From Actinoplanes utahensis (lineage in GTDB: Bacteria; Actinomycetota; Actinomycetes; Mycobacteriales; Micromonosporaceae), in contig NZ_BOMZ01000097.1 of assembly GCF_016862455.1 (NCBI RefSeq), positions 1 through 63,231 of the forward strand: 63,231 bases of DNA. Reading direction: 5' to 3'. The position numbers were made by a program, and so were the translations under genes. Below, one piece after another: positions 54,719 to 63,231 of the stretch. Every line of letters starts with the position of its first letter. Position 1 is the stretch's first letter. The notes beneath the pieces are model-generated. The model searched no databases, was not told the DNA's origin, and saw only the letters and a program-made list of their open reading frames with translations.

Positions 54719-55000
54719 CTATGTCGAGGCGGTGTCGGGCTCGTCGTCGCGGCCGAGGCGGCGCAGGTGGGTGGCGAGGGCGCGGGCGGCGTGCCGGTCG
54801 GTGGCGCCGAGCACGCCGAGTTCGGCCCAGCGGCCGGCGCGGGCGAGGAGGTCCAGGTGCCACAGGTGGCTGTTGTGCCGGAAGGGGTCGGCGCTGTAGC
54901 ACTCCGCGTGTGGTGCGACGAGCGCGATCGCCCTGTCCCAGTCGCCGTGCTCCTGGGCGGTGATCGCTTCGTCATACCACTCGTACGGCTCGTCGGTCAT
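54719..55000 (-). CDS. Small helical (TPR-like) protein of unknown function
   Basis: 93 aa. EWYDEAITAQEHGDWDRAIALVAPHAE and NSHLWHLDLLARAGRWAELGVLG look like paired helices of tetratricopeptide type; only about two repeats fit. The ATG overlaps the stop of the AlkD-like gene (ATGA), so it is translated with it. Possibly a partner or regulator; unproved. Confidence 0.65.
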   Translation of the reverse strand: MTDEPYEWYDEAITAQEHGDWDRAIALVAPHAECYSADPFRHNSHLWHLDLLARAGRWAELGVLGATDRHAARALATHLRRLGRDDEPDTAST

Positions 55001-55677
55001 AGGTGTTTGGCCGCCTCCCGGAGGGAGAGAGGGGACAGGCGGTCGGCGTGGGCGGTGAGGAACGTCCGGACGGCGCCGGGGTCGGTGCGGGCGTAGTGGC
55101 GCAGGGCCCAGCCGATGGCTTTGCGAACGAAGAAGTCGGGGTGGCCGGCCTGACGGGCGCAGTAGCCGAAGAGGCGGTCGGTGTCGGTCTCGGCGCGGTA
55201 GAGCAACTGGTGCAGGATCGCGGTGCGGATCAGCCACACGTCGCCGGCGATGGACCACTCGTCCACCCGGGTGATCAGGGCGGGGTGGCGGCGGACCAGG
55301 CCGGCGACGACGTGGGTCGCCAGCGGGTCCACGGTGTCCCACCAGGATCTCGTGGTGATCAGCTCGGCGACGGTGTCGAGGAAGGCCGGGCCGGGGACGC
55401 GCACGTGGGTGGTCAGGTAGTCGCAGGCGAACTGCTGGAACTCGCGCTCCTCCCGCGCCCAGCAGGCCAGGGCCACGGCACGCAGGTCGGGCTCGGAGGG
55501 TTTCGGCAGACCGGTCAGCGCGACCGTGGCCCGGGCGCGGCGGACGGCGCTGGTCAGGCCGAGGAACGGGAACTGGTCACGCATGTAGGCGGCCGCTCCG
55601 ACGGCCCGCACCGGGTCGCGGGCGGTCTCGAACGCGCCGGTGAGGCGGTCCATCAGCACCGCCGCGAAGTCGCTCAT
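54997..55677 (-). CDS. AlkD-like DNA alkylation repair protein
   Basis: 226 aa HEAT-like glycosylase of 3- and 7-alkylpurines. Family features: YMRDQFPFLGLTSAVRR, FQQFACDYLTTHV, LITTRSWWDTVDPLATHVVAGL (catalytic-site W and D), EWSIAGDVWLIRTAILHQL and DFFVRKAIGWALRHYARTDP. ATG 55677; upstream sequence lacks the helical pattern. Followed by the coupled 93-residue gene. Confidence 0.9.
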   Translation of the reverse strand: MSDFAAVLMDRLTGAFETARDPVRAVGAAAYMRDQFPFLGLTSAVRRARATVALTGLPKPSEPDLRAVALACWAREEREFQQFACDYLTTHVRVPGPAFLDTVAELITTRSWWDTVDPLATHVVAGLVRRHPALITRVDEWSIAGDVWLIRTAILHQLLYRAETDTDRLFGYCARQAGHPDFFVRKAIGWALRHYARTDPGAVRTFLTAHADRLSPLSLREAAKHL

Positions 55678-55833
55678 GCCGGGAATGATGCCAGCGGGGT
55701 ATGACAGGAATCGGCGCGTCACCCCGTACCGGGAAGAGAAGTGGGCCGGAAGCCGCGGCGACCGGAAGCGGAACGCGGACCCGGTGAGGCGGGTGTGGCG
55801 GGGGACCGCGGCGGGCGGTCGTAGGCTGGGGGG

Positions 55834-56487
55834 ATGGCGGAACGGGCGGCGGCCGGTGGCGGCAAGTGGGTCGATGTCGCGCCGGAGCGGCTGCCCCGGT
55901 GGCTGGAGAATTTCGCGACGCGGCACGGGGCGTACACCGCGGAGGGATTGACCCTGACCGCGGCGGACGGCGCGGTGGCGACGCTGCACCTGCCCCCGGG
56001 GGCCGGCCCGGTGACGACGGTGGATGACCTGATCCGGGAGGCGCGGACCCCACGCCGGCTGGGACTGCTGCTGGCGCGCAAGGGCGCGGTGGCGGTCGGC
56101 ATCGCCGACGGTGAGGAACTGACGGCCTCCAAGGTGGACACCCACTATGTGCAGGGGCGCACGGCTGCGGGCGGCTGGTCGCAGCAGCGCTTCGCGCGCC
56201 GCCGGGACAATCAGGCGAAGGCGGCGGCTGCGGACGGCGCCGGGATCGCGGCCCGCATCCTTCTCCCGGAGGTACGGTCGATGGCCGCGCTGGTGACCGG
56301 CGGCGACCGTGCCGCGATCGACGCGATCCTGGCGGCGCCCGCGTTGGCGGCGGTGGCCGCGCTGCGTGCCGGACGGGTCCTGGACGTGCCGGAGCCGCGG
56401 CACGCGGTCCTGGTGTCCGCCGTGGCCGCGGCTCGAGCCGTGCCGATTCTGATCAGCGAGCCGGTTACCCCAGCGCGCCGGCCTTGA
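55834..56487 (+). CDS. acVLRF1-family peptidyl-tRNA hydrolase (Vms1-like release factor)
   Basis: 217 aa. The family, named from actinobacteria, releases nascent chains from stalled 50S subunits, like yeast Vms1 and eRF1. The key segment is VQGRTAAGGWSQQRFARRRDNQA (split here: GRTAAGGWSQQ and FARRRDNQA), with the GGxxQ-like loop and catalytic Gln. The N-terminal part (WVDVAPERLPRWLENFATRHG) is a beta/alpha domain. ATG 55834 follows TAGGCT by six bases (leaderless). It overlaps the convergent metallopeptidase gene by 23 bases. Confidence 0.8.
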   Translation: MAERAAAGGGKWVDVAPERLPRWLENFATRHGAYTAEGLTLTAADGAVATLHLPPGAGPVTTVDDLIREARTPRRLGLLLARKGAVAVGIADGEELTASKVDTHYVQGRTAAGGWSQQRFARRRDNQAKAAAADGAGIAARILLPEVRSMAALVTGGDRAAIDAILAAPALAAVAALRAGRVLDVPEPRHAVLVSAVAAARAVPILISEPVTPARRP

Positions 56488-57370
56488 AGGTGTCGCACTG
56501 CTTCGGGTCACCGGATTCGTAACCGACCCGGAACCAGTGCTGCCGCTGCTCGGACGTGCCGTGCGTGAACTGCTCGGGGTTGATCTCCCCGCCGCCGCGC
56601 TTCTGCAGCGTGTCGTCCCCGATCTGCCCGGCGGCCTGGATGCCCTCCTGGATGTCGGTCTCGGTGAGGCTGGTGAAGATCTTGTCACCGTCCTTGTCGA
56701 CGGTGTTCGCCGCCGCGTGCGCCCAGGCGCCGGCGTAACAGTCGGCCTGGAGCTCCAGTTTCACCGACTCCTCGTTGGCGCTGCCCGGGTCGCGCTGCTG
56801 GCGGCGGCGCATCTCCGCCTCGGTGCCGAGCACGTCCTGCACGTGGTGGCCGTACTCGTGGGCCAGCACGTACGGCTGCGCGAACTGGCCCGGGGCGCCG
56901 AGCTGTCCCGCCAGCACCTCGTAGAAGGCCAGATCGATGTAGACCTTGTCGTCGGCGGGGCAGTAGAACGGCCCGACGCCGGAGTCGGCGGCGCCGCACG
57001 CGGTGTTCACCGCGTTCTTGAACATGTTGGTCTTGGCCGGGACGTACTGTTCGCCGAACGACTCGGGAAGTTCCTGACGCCAGTAGTTCTGGATCGACGT
57101 CACGTAGAGCGCGTTACGGCACTCCAGCACCTTGAGCTGCTCGGCGCCGGTGGTGCACTGCGTGACGGGGGTGCCGGCCGTCTCCTGCCCGTCGCCACCG
57201 CCCATGGTGTTGATCCCGAAGTATCCGCCGACCAGAGCGATCACCAGGGTGACGACGATGCCGGCCAGACCGCCACCGCCGATCGGCAGGCCGCCGATGC
57301 CGCCCCCGCCCGATCCCCGGCTCTGCTCGATCTGACTGGAGTCGATGTCGGCGCGTTCATTCAGTTCCAT
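56465..57370 (-). CDS. YpfJ-type neutral zinc metallopeptidase
   Basis: 301 aa. N-terminal Gly-rich cytoplasmic stretch, one TM helix (about 34-54), then a catalytic domain with the zinc motif VLAHEYGHHVQ and a downstream ELQADCYAGAWAH Glu ligand. Cys pairs suggest a disulfide-bonded outer domain. AAGGTGGG precedes ATG. Convergent with and overlapping acVLRF1, divergent from the ABC-F leader. Confidence 0.92.
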   Translation of the reverse strand: MELNERADIDSSQIEQSRGSGGGGIGGLPIGGGGLAGIVVTLVIALVGGYFGINTMGGGDGQETAGTPVTQCTTGAEQLKVLECRNALYVTSIQNYWRQELPESFGEQYVPAKTNMFKNAVNTACGAADSGVGPFYCPADDKVYIDLAFYEVLAGQLGAPGQFAQPYVLAHEYGHHVQDVLGTEAEMRRRQQRDPGSANEESVKLELQADCYAGAWAHAAANTVDKDGDKIFTSLTETDIQEGIQAAGQIGDDTLQKRGGGEINPEQFTHGTSEQRQHWFRVGYESGDPKQCDTFKAGALG

Positions 57371-57455
57371 CTCGTCCCACCTTCACCACGGTTGTCCGCC
57401 GGGTACCCGCTGACCTCGTGGATTAATCGGGTGGGAAGCGTGAGTGAGCGCCCGG

Positions 57456-57488
57456 TAGGATGGCCGGGTGCTGCTCTGCGAAGGCTGA
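57456..57488 (+). CDS. Leaderless 6-codon leader ORF of the ABC-F gene
   Basis: TAGGAT (57456-57461) lies six bases before GTG 57468, which opens MLLCEG and stops at TGA 57486-57488. The coding part is 57468-57488. It lies nine bases before the first arm of the attenuator hairpin, the layout of ribosome-mediated attenuation known for antibiotic-inducible ABC-F genes. Very short, so chance cannot be excluded. Confidence 0.4.
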
Positions 57489-57497
57489 CCTGCCCCG

Positions 57498-57530
57498 GCG
57501 CCGACCGTCATCCCGATGGCCGGCGCTTTT
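57498..57530 (+). terminator. Putative attenuator hairpin upstream of ABC-F
   Basis: GCGCCGACC (57498-57506) pairs with GGCCGGCGC (57518-57526) at 8 of 9 positions, loop of 11, then TTTT. It lies 41 bases before the ABC-F start, so it would end transcription early unless a ribosome in the leader ORF interferes. Confidence 0.55.
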
Positions 57531-57571
57531 CTGCGCCCTGAGTCAGCCCGTACACCGAGAGCGAGAATTTC

Positions 57572-59176
<1,605 letters not shown>

Positions 59177-59581
59177 GGCCCGATCATCAACGATCGTCAG
59201 TTGTCAACTGGTGCCCACACAGACAGTGCGATGTTCGGGCGTTTCCGAACAGGTCGGGCACCCGTCGACCGGTACGCTGCAAGGTCGAGAGTCACTCCAC
59301 GGAGCGATCACAGCACTCTCCGGAGCGATCGAGGGCGCGCTCTCGATCGAGTGTTTCCGCAGGTGATCGATGGTCTTGGGCGGTCGGTCACCGGGCCGGA
59401 AATGCGCGCCGAGAGAGCCCGGCCAAACTGTCTGACATTGATGCCCGTGGTAACCGTCAAGTTCCTGACAGTAATAAATGGGCACGTTCACGGGGGCGAG
59501 ATGCCTGGCGCATGATCGTTCGAGACGGTGTAATAGGTGGGACCGTATCTGACCGCACTGTCTGCGACGTGAGGATTCAAG
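59177..59581. promoter_or_regulatory. Lower-GC intergenic region with four ACTGTCTG-like sites
   Basis: ACTGTCTG occurs at 59427-59434 and 59557-59564, its reverse complement at 59220-59227 (CAGACAGT), and the near variant CTGACAGT at 59465-59472. There are also dyads TGTTCGG-N6-CCGAACA (near 59233-59252) and CGATCGAG-N8-CTCGATCG. No gene is supportable. The sites may serve the HTH protein encoded next. Confidence 0.5.
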
Positions 59582-59809
59582 ATGGCAGCCACTGGCACAG
59601 CTACCAGTACTGAGAAGGGTCGTCGAATCGTCGGTAGCGAGCGGCAGTCGCTCGCCAAGGACCTGGTGAAGCGTTACACGTCCGGCGAGAGCATCCGCGC
59701 GCTGGCCGCATCCACCGGCCGTTCCTACGGATTCGTCCACCGCGTGCTCACCGAATCGGGCGTGCAGTTGCGCCAGCGTGGCGGCGCACGCCGCCGCAAG
59801 AAGGCGTGA
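59582..59809 (+). CDS. Small helix-turn-helix protein
   Basis: 75 aa. SLAKDLVKRYTSGESIRALAASTGRSYGFVHRVLTESG is a clear HTH (split by family helix 2 IRALAASTG and recognition helix SYGFVHRVLT), with a basic tail RGGARRRKKA. Similar to the small M. tuberculosis Rv1473A-type protein conserved near ABC-F genes. Its stop overlaps the enoyl-CoA hydratase start (GTGA). DNA targets unknown; the upstream ACTGTCTG sites are candidates. Confidence 0.8.
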   Translation: MAATGTATSTEKGRRIVGSERQSLAKDLVKRYTSGESIRALAASTGRSYGFVHRVLTESGVQLRQRGGARRRKKA

Positions 59810-60597
59810 CGGCCGCCGACGCCGGACCGGTTCCCGCCGACGAGGTAGGCGTTCGCTACGAACAGGACGGGCCGGTCGCGACGGTGACGTTGTGCCGGCC
59901 CGGTGTTCTCAATGCCCAGACTCCGGCGATGTGGACGGAGCTCGGCAACATTTCCCGGAAATTGCCGGGGGGAGTACGGGTCGTCATTGTCCGGGGAGAG
60001 GGGCGCGCGTTTTCCGCGGGCCTGGATCTGTCGGTGGCGAAGGGCGACGGCGATTCTTCACTCACTCGGCTGGCGCAGTTGTCGGCAGCCGAGTGCGCGG
60101 ATCGGATAGCCGGCTTCCAGACCGCGTTCACCTGGTTGCGCAGTCCGTCCATTGTGACGATTGCGGCGGTTCAAGGACACGCGATCGGCGCCGGCTTCCA
60201 GTTGGCGCTCAACTGCGACATGCGGATCCTCGCCGACGACGCGCGGTTCTCCATGGCCGAGGTCGCCCTCGGCCTGGTGCCCGACCTGGGCGGCACGAAA
60301 CGGCTCACCGAACTCGTCGGCCCGTCCCGTGCCCTGGAGATCTGCGTCACCGGTCGGCGGATCTCGGCGGACGAGGCGGACCGGATCGGCCTGGCGACGG
60401 CCGTCGTGCCGCCCGCCGAGCTCGACGGAGCCGTGTCCGACCTCGCCGCGGCGGTCCTGGCGGCGGACGGTGGCGCAGTCGCCGAGATCAAGGCCCTGCT
60501 CGCGGGCGCGCCCCTGCGGTCGTACGCGGAGCAGGACCGGGCCGAACGAGAGGCCCAGACACGGCGTCTCAGCGACCTGCTGGGCGCCGGGGAGTAA
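59806..60597 (+). CDS. Enoyl-CoA hydratase/isomerase family protein
   Basis: 263 aa crotonase fold. The oxyanion-hole segments are VRGEGRAFSAGLDLS and QGHAIGAGFQLALNCDM; the catalytic Glu region is SMAEVALGLVPDLGGTKRL. GRRISADEADRIGLATAVV and a C-terminal helix complete it. Coupled to the HTH gene by GTGA. A hydratase or isomerase on an acyl-CoA; specific pathway unknown. The 5' third has slightly lower GC than its neighbours. Confidence 0.9.
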   Translation: MTAADAGPVPADEVGVRYEQDGPVATVTLCRPGVLNAQTPAMWTELGNISRKLPGGVRVVIVRGEGRAFSAGLDLSVAKGDGDSSLTRLAQLSAAECADRIAGFQTAFTWLRSPSIVTIAAVQGHAIGAGFQLALNCDMRILADDARFSMAEVALGLVPDLGGTKRLTELVGPSRALEICVTGRRISADEADRIGLATAVVPPAELDGAVSDLAAAVLAADGGAVAEIKALLAGAPLRSYAEQDRAEREAQTRRLSDLLGAGE

Positions 60598-60599
60598 GG

Positions 60600-60668
60600 C
60601 ACCTCCCGGGATTGTCGTACCCACGGGGCAGACTTACTGCTGCCCCGTCGAACGACGCCCGGGAGGTG
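60600..60668 (+). promoter_or_regulatory. Long hairpin that sequesters the Shine-Dalgarno of the ABC exporter
   Basis: Outer stem CACCTCCCGGG (60600-60610) with CCCGGGAGGTG (60658-60668), 11 bp; middle stem 60614-60618 with 60652-60656, 5 bp; inner stem 60623-60631 with 60640-60648, 9 bp, with an 8-base loop. GGGAGGTG, the Shine-Dalgarno for ATG 60671, is wholly inside the outer stem. No T-run, so control of translation fits better than termination. Confidence 0.75.
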
Positions 60669-60670
60669 AC

Positions 60671-62590
60671 ATGTCCACGAGCTGGAGTGTGCTGCGCTCG
60701 ATCCAGAACGCGGATCGGGTCAGCAGGCACCAGGTGCGTGCGGGCACCACACAGCGGATCGTCCGGTTCGCGGTGCCGTACCGTCGCGACATCACGGTCT
60801 TCCTGCTGACCGTGGTGCTCGCCGCCGGTATCGGGGTGGCCACCCCGCTGCTCGCCGGTGACGTGATCAACTCGATCACCTCCGGGGAGTCCTCCGCGGT
60901 GGTGCGGCTCGCCCTGATGATCGCCGCGCTGGCCGTCGCCGAGGCGCTGCTCTCCCTCGCCCAGCGGTGGTACTCGGCTCGCATCGGCGAGGGCATCATC
61001 CTCGACCTGCGCACCCGGGTCTACGACCACGTGCAGCGGATGCCGTTGCAGTTCTTCGCGCGCACCCAGACCGGCGCGCTGGTCAGCAGGCTCAACAACG
61101 ACGTGGTCGGCGCGCAGCGGGCGTTCACCTCCACCCTCTCCGGGGTGGTCAGCAATGTCATCCAGCTGGTGCTCACGGCCGGCGTGATGTTCACCCTGTC
61201 CTGGCAGATCACCGGGTTGTCGCTGCTGCTGCTGCCGGTCTTCATCGTGCCGGCCCGCCGGGTCGGGAAACGGCTTGCCGAGATCACCCGGGAGTCGTAC
61301 AACCTCGACGCGAAGATGAACGCGACGATGACCGAGCGGTTCAACGTCTCCGGCGCCCTGCTGGTCAAGCTGTTCGGCCGGCCCGGCGCCGAGGCCGCCC
61401 GGTTCGGCGAGCGGGCCACCCGGGTCCGCGACATCGGCGTCCAGCAGGCGATGTACTCCCGCACCTTCTTCGTCGCGATGCTGCTGGTGGCCTCGCTGGC
61501 GCAGGCCCTGACGTACGGGCTGGGCGGCTGGCTGGCCGTCCAGGGCAGCGTCTCGGCCGGCACCGTCGTCACCCTGGCCCTGCTGCTCACCCGGCTGTAC
61601 GGTCCGCTCACCGCGCTCAGCAACGTCCGGGTCGACGTGATGAGCGCGCTCGTCTCGTTCGACCGGGTCTTCGAGGTGCTCGACCTGGAGCCGGGCATCA
61701 CCGAGAAGACCGGCGCCGCCGAGATCCCGCCCGGCTCGGGGCGGATCGAGTTCCGCGACGTGCGGTTCCGCTACCCCAGCGCCGACCAGGTCTCCCTGGC
61801 CACCCTGGAGGACGTGTCCACCTTGGACGCCCGGGAGAACGAGGAGGTCCTCACCGGCCTCGACTTCACCGTCGAGCCGGGGCAGATGGTCGCCCTGGTC
61901 GGGCCGTCCGGCGCCGGCAAGTCGACGCTGTCGATGCTCGTCTCCCGGGTCTACGATGTCACCGGCGGGTCGGTGCTGATCGGCGGCGTCGACGTCCGGG
62001 ACGTGACGCTGGACTCGCTGCGCGACACCGTCGGCGTCGTCACCCAGGACTCACACCTGTTCCACGAGACGATCGCCGAGAATCTGCGGTACGCCCGGCC
62101 CGGCGCCACCGAGGAGCAGATGTGGGAGGCGCTGACCGGGGCCCGGATCGCCGCGCTGGTGCGGGCTCTGCCCGACGGCCTGGACACGGTGGTGGGCGAG
62201 CGGGGATACCGGTTCTCCGGCGGGGAGAAACAGCGGCTCGCGATCGCCCGGCTGCTGCTGAAACAGCCGTCGATCGTGATCCTCGACGAGGCCACCGCCC
62301 ACCTGGACAGCGAGTCGGAGGCGGCGGTGCAGCGGGCGCTGACCGAGGCGCTGCAGGGGCGGACCGCGCTGGTGATCGCGCACCGGCTCTCCACGATCCG
62401 GGAGGCCGATCAGATCCTGGTGCTCGACCGCGGGCGGATCGTCGAACGCGGCACCCACACCGAGCTGATCGGCGCCGGTGGCCTTTATGCCGATCTCTAC
62501 CGGACGCAGTTCGCCGACGCGATTCCGGCGCCGATGAGGGACGAGGAGATCGAGATCGTGACCGTTCCGGCGAAAGTCATCGAACCATGA
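60671..62590 (+). CDS. ABC transporter, fused permease and ATPase (multidrug/lipid exporter type)
   Basis: 639 aa half-transporter. Six TM helices (about 35-330), with the EAA-like contacts RTRVYDHVQRMPLQFFARTQTGALVSRL, then the ATPase: Walker A GPSGAGKST, Q-loop VTQDSHLFHETIAENLRYA, signature FSGGEKQRLAIARLLLKQP, Walker B IVILDEATAHLDSES, and H-loop AHRLSTIREAD. It works as a homodimer or with an unlinked partner. ATG 60671 is set by GGGAGGTG. Overlaps the following small gene (ATGA). Confidence 0.92.
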   Translation: MSTSWSVLRSIQNADRVSRHQVRAGTTQRIVRFAVPYRRDITVFLLTVVLAAGIGVATPLLAGDVINSITSGESSAVVRLALMIAALAVAEALLSLAQRWYSARIGEGIILDLRTRVYDHVQRMPLQFFARTQTGALVSRLNNDVVGAQRAFTSTLSGVVSNVIQLVLTAGVMFTLSWQITGLSLLLLPVFIVPARRVGKRLAEITRESYNLDAKMNATMTERFNVSGALLVKLFGRPGAEAARFGERATRVRDIGVQQAMYSRTFFVAMLLVASLAQALTYGLGGWLAVQGSVSAGTVVTLALLLTRLYGPLTALSNVRVDVMSALVSFDRVFEVLDLEPGITEKTGAAEIPPGSGRIEFRDVRFRYPSADQVSLATLEDVSTLDARENEEVLTGLDFTVEPGQMVALVGPSGAGKSTLSMLVSRVYDVTGGSVLIGGVDVRDVTLDSLRDTVGVVTQDSHLFHETIAENLRYARPGATEEQMWEALTGARIAALVRALPDGLDTVVGERGYRFSGGEKQRLAIARLLLKQPSIVILDEATAHLDSESEAAVQRALTEALQGRTALVIAHRLSTIREADQILVLDRGRIVERGTHTELIGAGGLYADLYRTQFADAIPAPMRDEEIEIVTVPAKVIEP

Positions 62591-62805
62591 TCGAATTCGC
62601 CGTCTTCGCGTTGATCTTCGCAGCGATGCTTTACGCGTTCGCTCGTTTCGCCCGGTGGGTCAAGCGAAAAGGGATCGGCGGCGGAATCATGGGGCCGATC
62701 GACGAGGCATGGCATCCGTCGGCCGACCGTTTCCGGCGCGAGATCGCCATACATGAACAGCGGGTGCTGCCACCCCGGCCCGGCGACGACAGGGACCGTC
62801 CATAG
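62587..62805 (+). CDS. Small membrane protein, DUF6191-like
   Basis: 72 aa. One TM helix (about 2-20, FAVFALIFAAMLYAFARF), a basic stretch (RWVKRKG), then GGIMGPIDEAWHPSADRFR and EIAIHEQRVLPPRPGDD, a pattern I recall from a widespread actinobacterial small-protein family. ATGA overlap with the ABC exporter suggests co-translation and perhaps association with it. Function unknown. Confidence 0.75.
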   Translation: MIEFAVFALIFAAMLYAFARFARWVKRKGIGGGIMGPIDEAWHPSADRFRREIAIHEQRVLPPRPGDDRDRP

Positions 62806-62832
62806 TGCACCGGCTGGGCTAGGGTCGGCGGC

Positions 62833-63219
62833 ATGGAAATGGTGGCACACAACCCGGCCGACGGTGTCTACGCGGCGACCAGTGACTATGTCCATGCCAT
62901 GGAGGTTCGCGGGGCGCAGCGGATGCTCTTCGTCTCCGGGACGATGGGGCTCGACCCGGCGGGGAAGCCCGGCGCCGGCCTGACCGAGCAGCTCCGGCTC
63001 GTGTGGGACAACATCCGGGCCATCCTCGCGTCCGCGGGGATGACGGTGGACCACATCGTCCGGCAGACCAGCTATCTGCGGGACGCGGCGTACGCCGAGG
63101 AGAACGCGGCGGCGCGGGTGGCCGCACTCGGCGGCCGGGCCATCCCGACGACGGCGATCGTGGTGCAGACCCTGGAGAGCGACTGGCTGATCGAGCTGGA
63201 GATCGTCGCAGTCGCCTGA
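62833..63219 (+). CDS. RidA family protein (YjgF/UK114)
   Basis: 128 aa. Enamine/imine deaminase family. RMLFVSGTMGLDPAGKPGAG, LRLVWDNIRAILASAGMTVDHIV, TSYLRDAAYAEEN and IPTTAIVVQTLESDWLIELEIVAVA are typical. The canonical C-terminal Arg of RidA (in the RxAV segment) is replaced by IPTTAIVV, so it belongs to an Rid subfamily, not classic RidA. ATG follows TAGGGT (62820-62825) by 7 bases: leaderless. Confidence 0.87.
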   Translation: MEMVAHNPADGVYAATSDYVHAMEVRGAQRMLFVSGTMGLDPAGKPGAGLTEQLRLVWDNIRAILASAGMTVDHIVRQTSYLRDAAYAEENAAARVAALGGRAIPTTAIVVQTLESDWLIELEIVAVA

Positions 63220-63231
63220 CCTCTTCCGACC

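Noticed and set aside
60600..60668. Intrinsic terminator before the ABC exporter
   Set aside because: No T-run and the Shine-Dalgarno is inside the stem, so a translational role fits better.

Overview
The window is chromosomal DNA of a high-GC actinomycete, most likely a member of the Micromonosporaceae (Actinoplanes-like). The signs are GTG/TTG starts, mycothiol-dependent maleylpyruvate-isomerase-fold proteins, WhiA, RbpA, OpcA, acVLRF1, ECF sigma factors of the SigE family and TANNNT promoters only 6-7 bases upstream of start codons. The genus is an inference. I saw no tRNA, rRNA, CRISPR array, transposase or prophage gene.

Layout. 1-4.3 kb: typA, a lytic-transglycosylase-like lipoprotein, a divergent ribosomal protein L11 paralogue and a ClpP-fold protein without its catalytic Ser and His. 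4.4-5.0 kb: remnants of a GntR regulator, an NCS1 permease and a hydantoin/allantoin racemase. 5-10.7 kb: an ECF sigma factor with a membrane partner, an MBL-fold hydrolase, a mycothiol-dependent enzyme, rsgA behind a 15-codon leader ORF, and a polytopic membrane protein. 10.7-23.7 kb: uvrA, a Tat/Rieske lipoprotein, uvrC, rapZ, yvcK, whiA, gap, pgk, tpiA, secG and rbpA, in classic actinobacterial order. 24.5-26.0 kb: a second ECF sigma/membrane-partner pair beside a repetitive exported protein. 26.4-33.2 kb: pgl, opcA, zwf, tal and tkt, all on the minus strand (pentose phosphate pathway). 33.4-37.3 kb: ctaB, two unknown or ATP-grasp genes, ctaA. 37.4-44.2 kb: a complete suf operon (sufR-B-D-Rieske-C-S-U-T). 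45.3-52 kb: a tightly coupled aminotransferase, Zn-dehydrogenase, glycosyltransferase, IMPase-like phosphatase, BcsA-like glycosyltransferase and luciferase-like oxidoreductase set behind a LacI-type operator. 52-57.4 kb: an MFS transporter, a histidine phosphatase, a small helical protein with an AlkD-like glycosylase, acVLRF1 and a YpfJ-type metallopeptidase. 57.5-63.2 kb: an ABC-F protein with leader ORF and attenuator, a small HTH protein, an enoyl-CoA hydratase, an ABC exporter whose Shine-Dalgarno lies in a long hairpin, a small membrane protein and RidA.

Themes. Central carbon metabolism (glycolysis, pentose phosphate), heme A synthesis and Fe-S assembly form the conserved backbone. 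Around it lie many ribosome-linked genes: TypA, the L11 paralogue, RsgA, acVLRF1 and ABC-F. Most striking outside the genes is a recurrent non-coding architecture. At the 3' ends of typA, pgl and ctaA, one inverted arm is followed or preceded by several tandem copies of its complementary arm. The sequence differs at each site but the design is the same.
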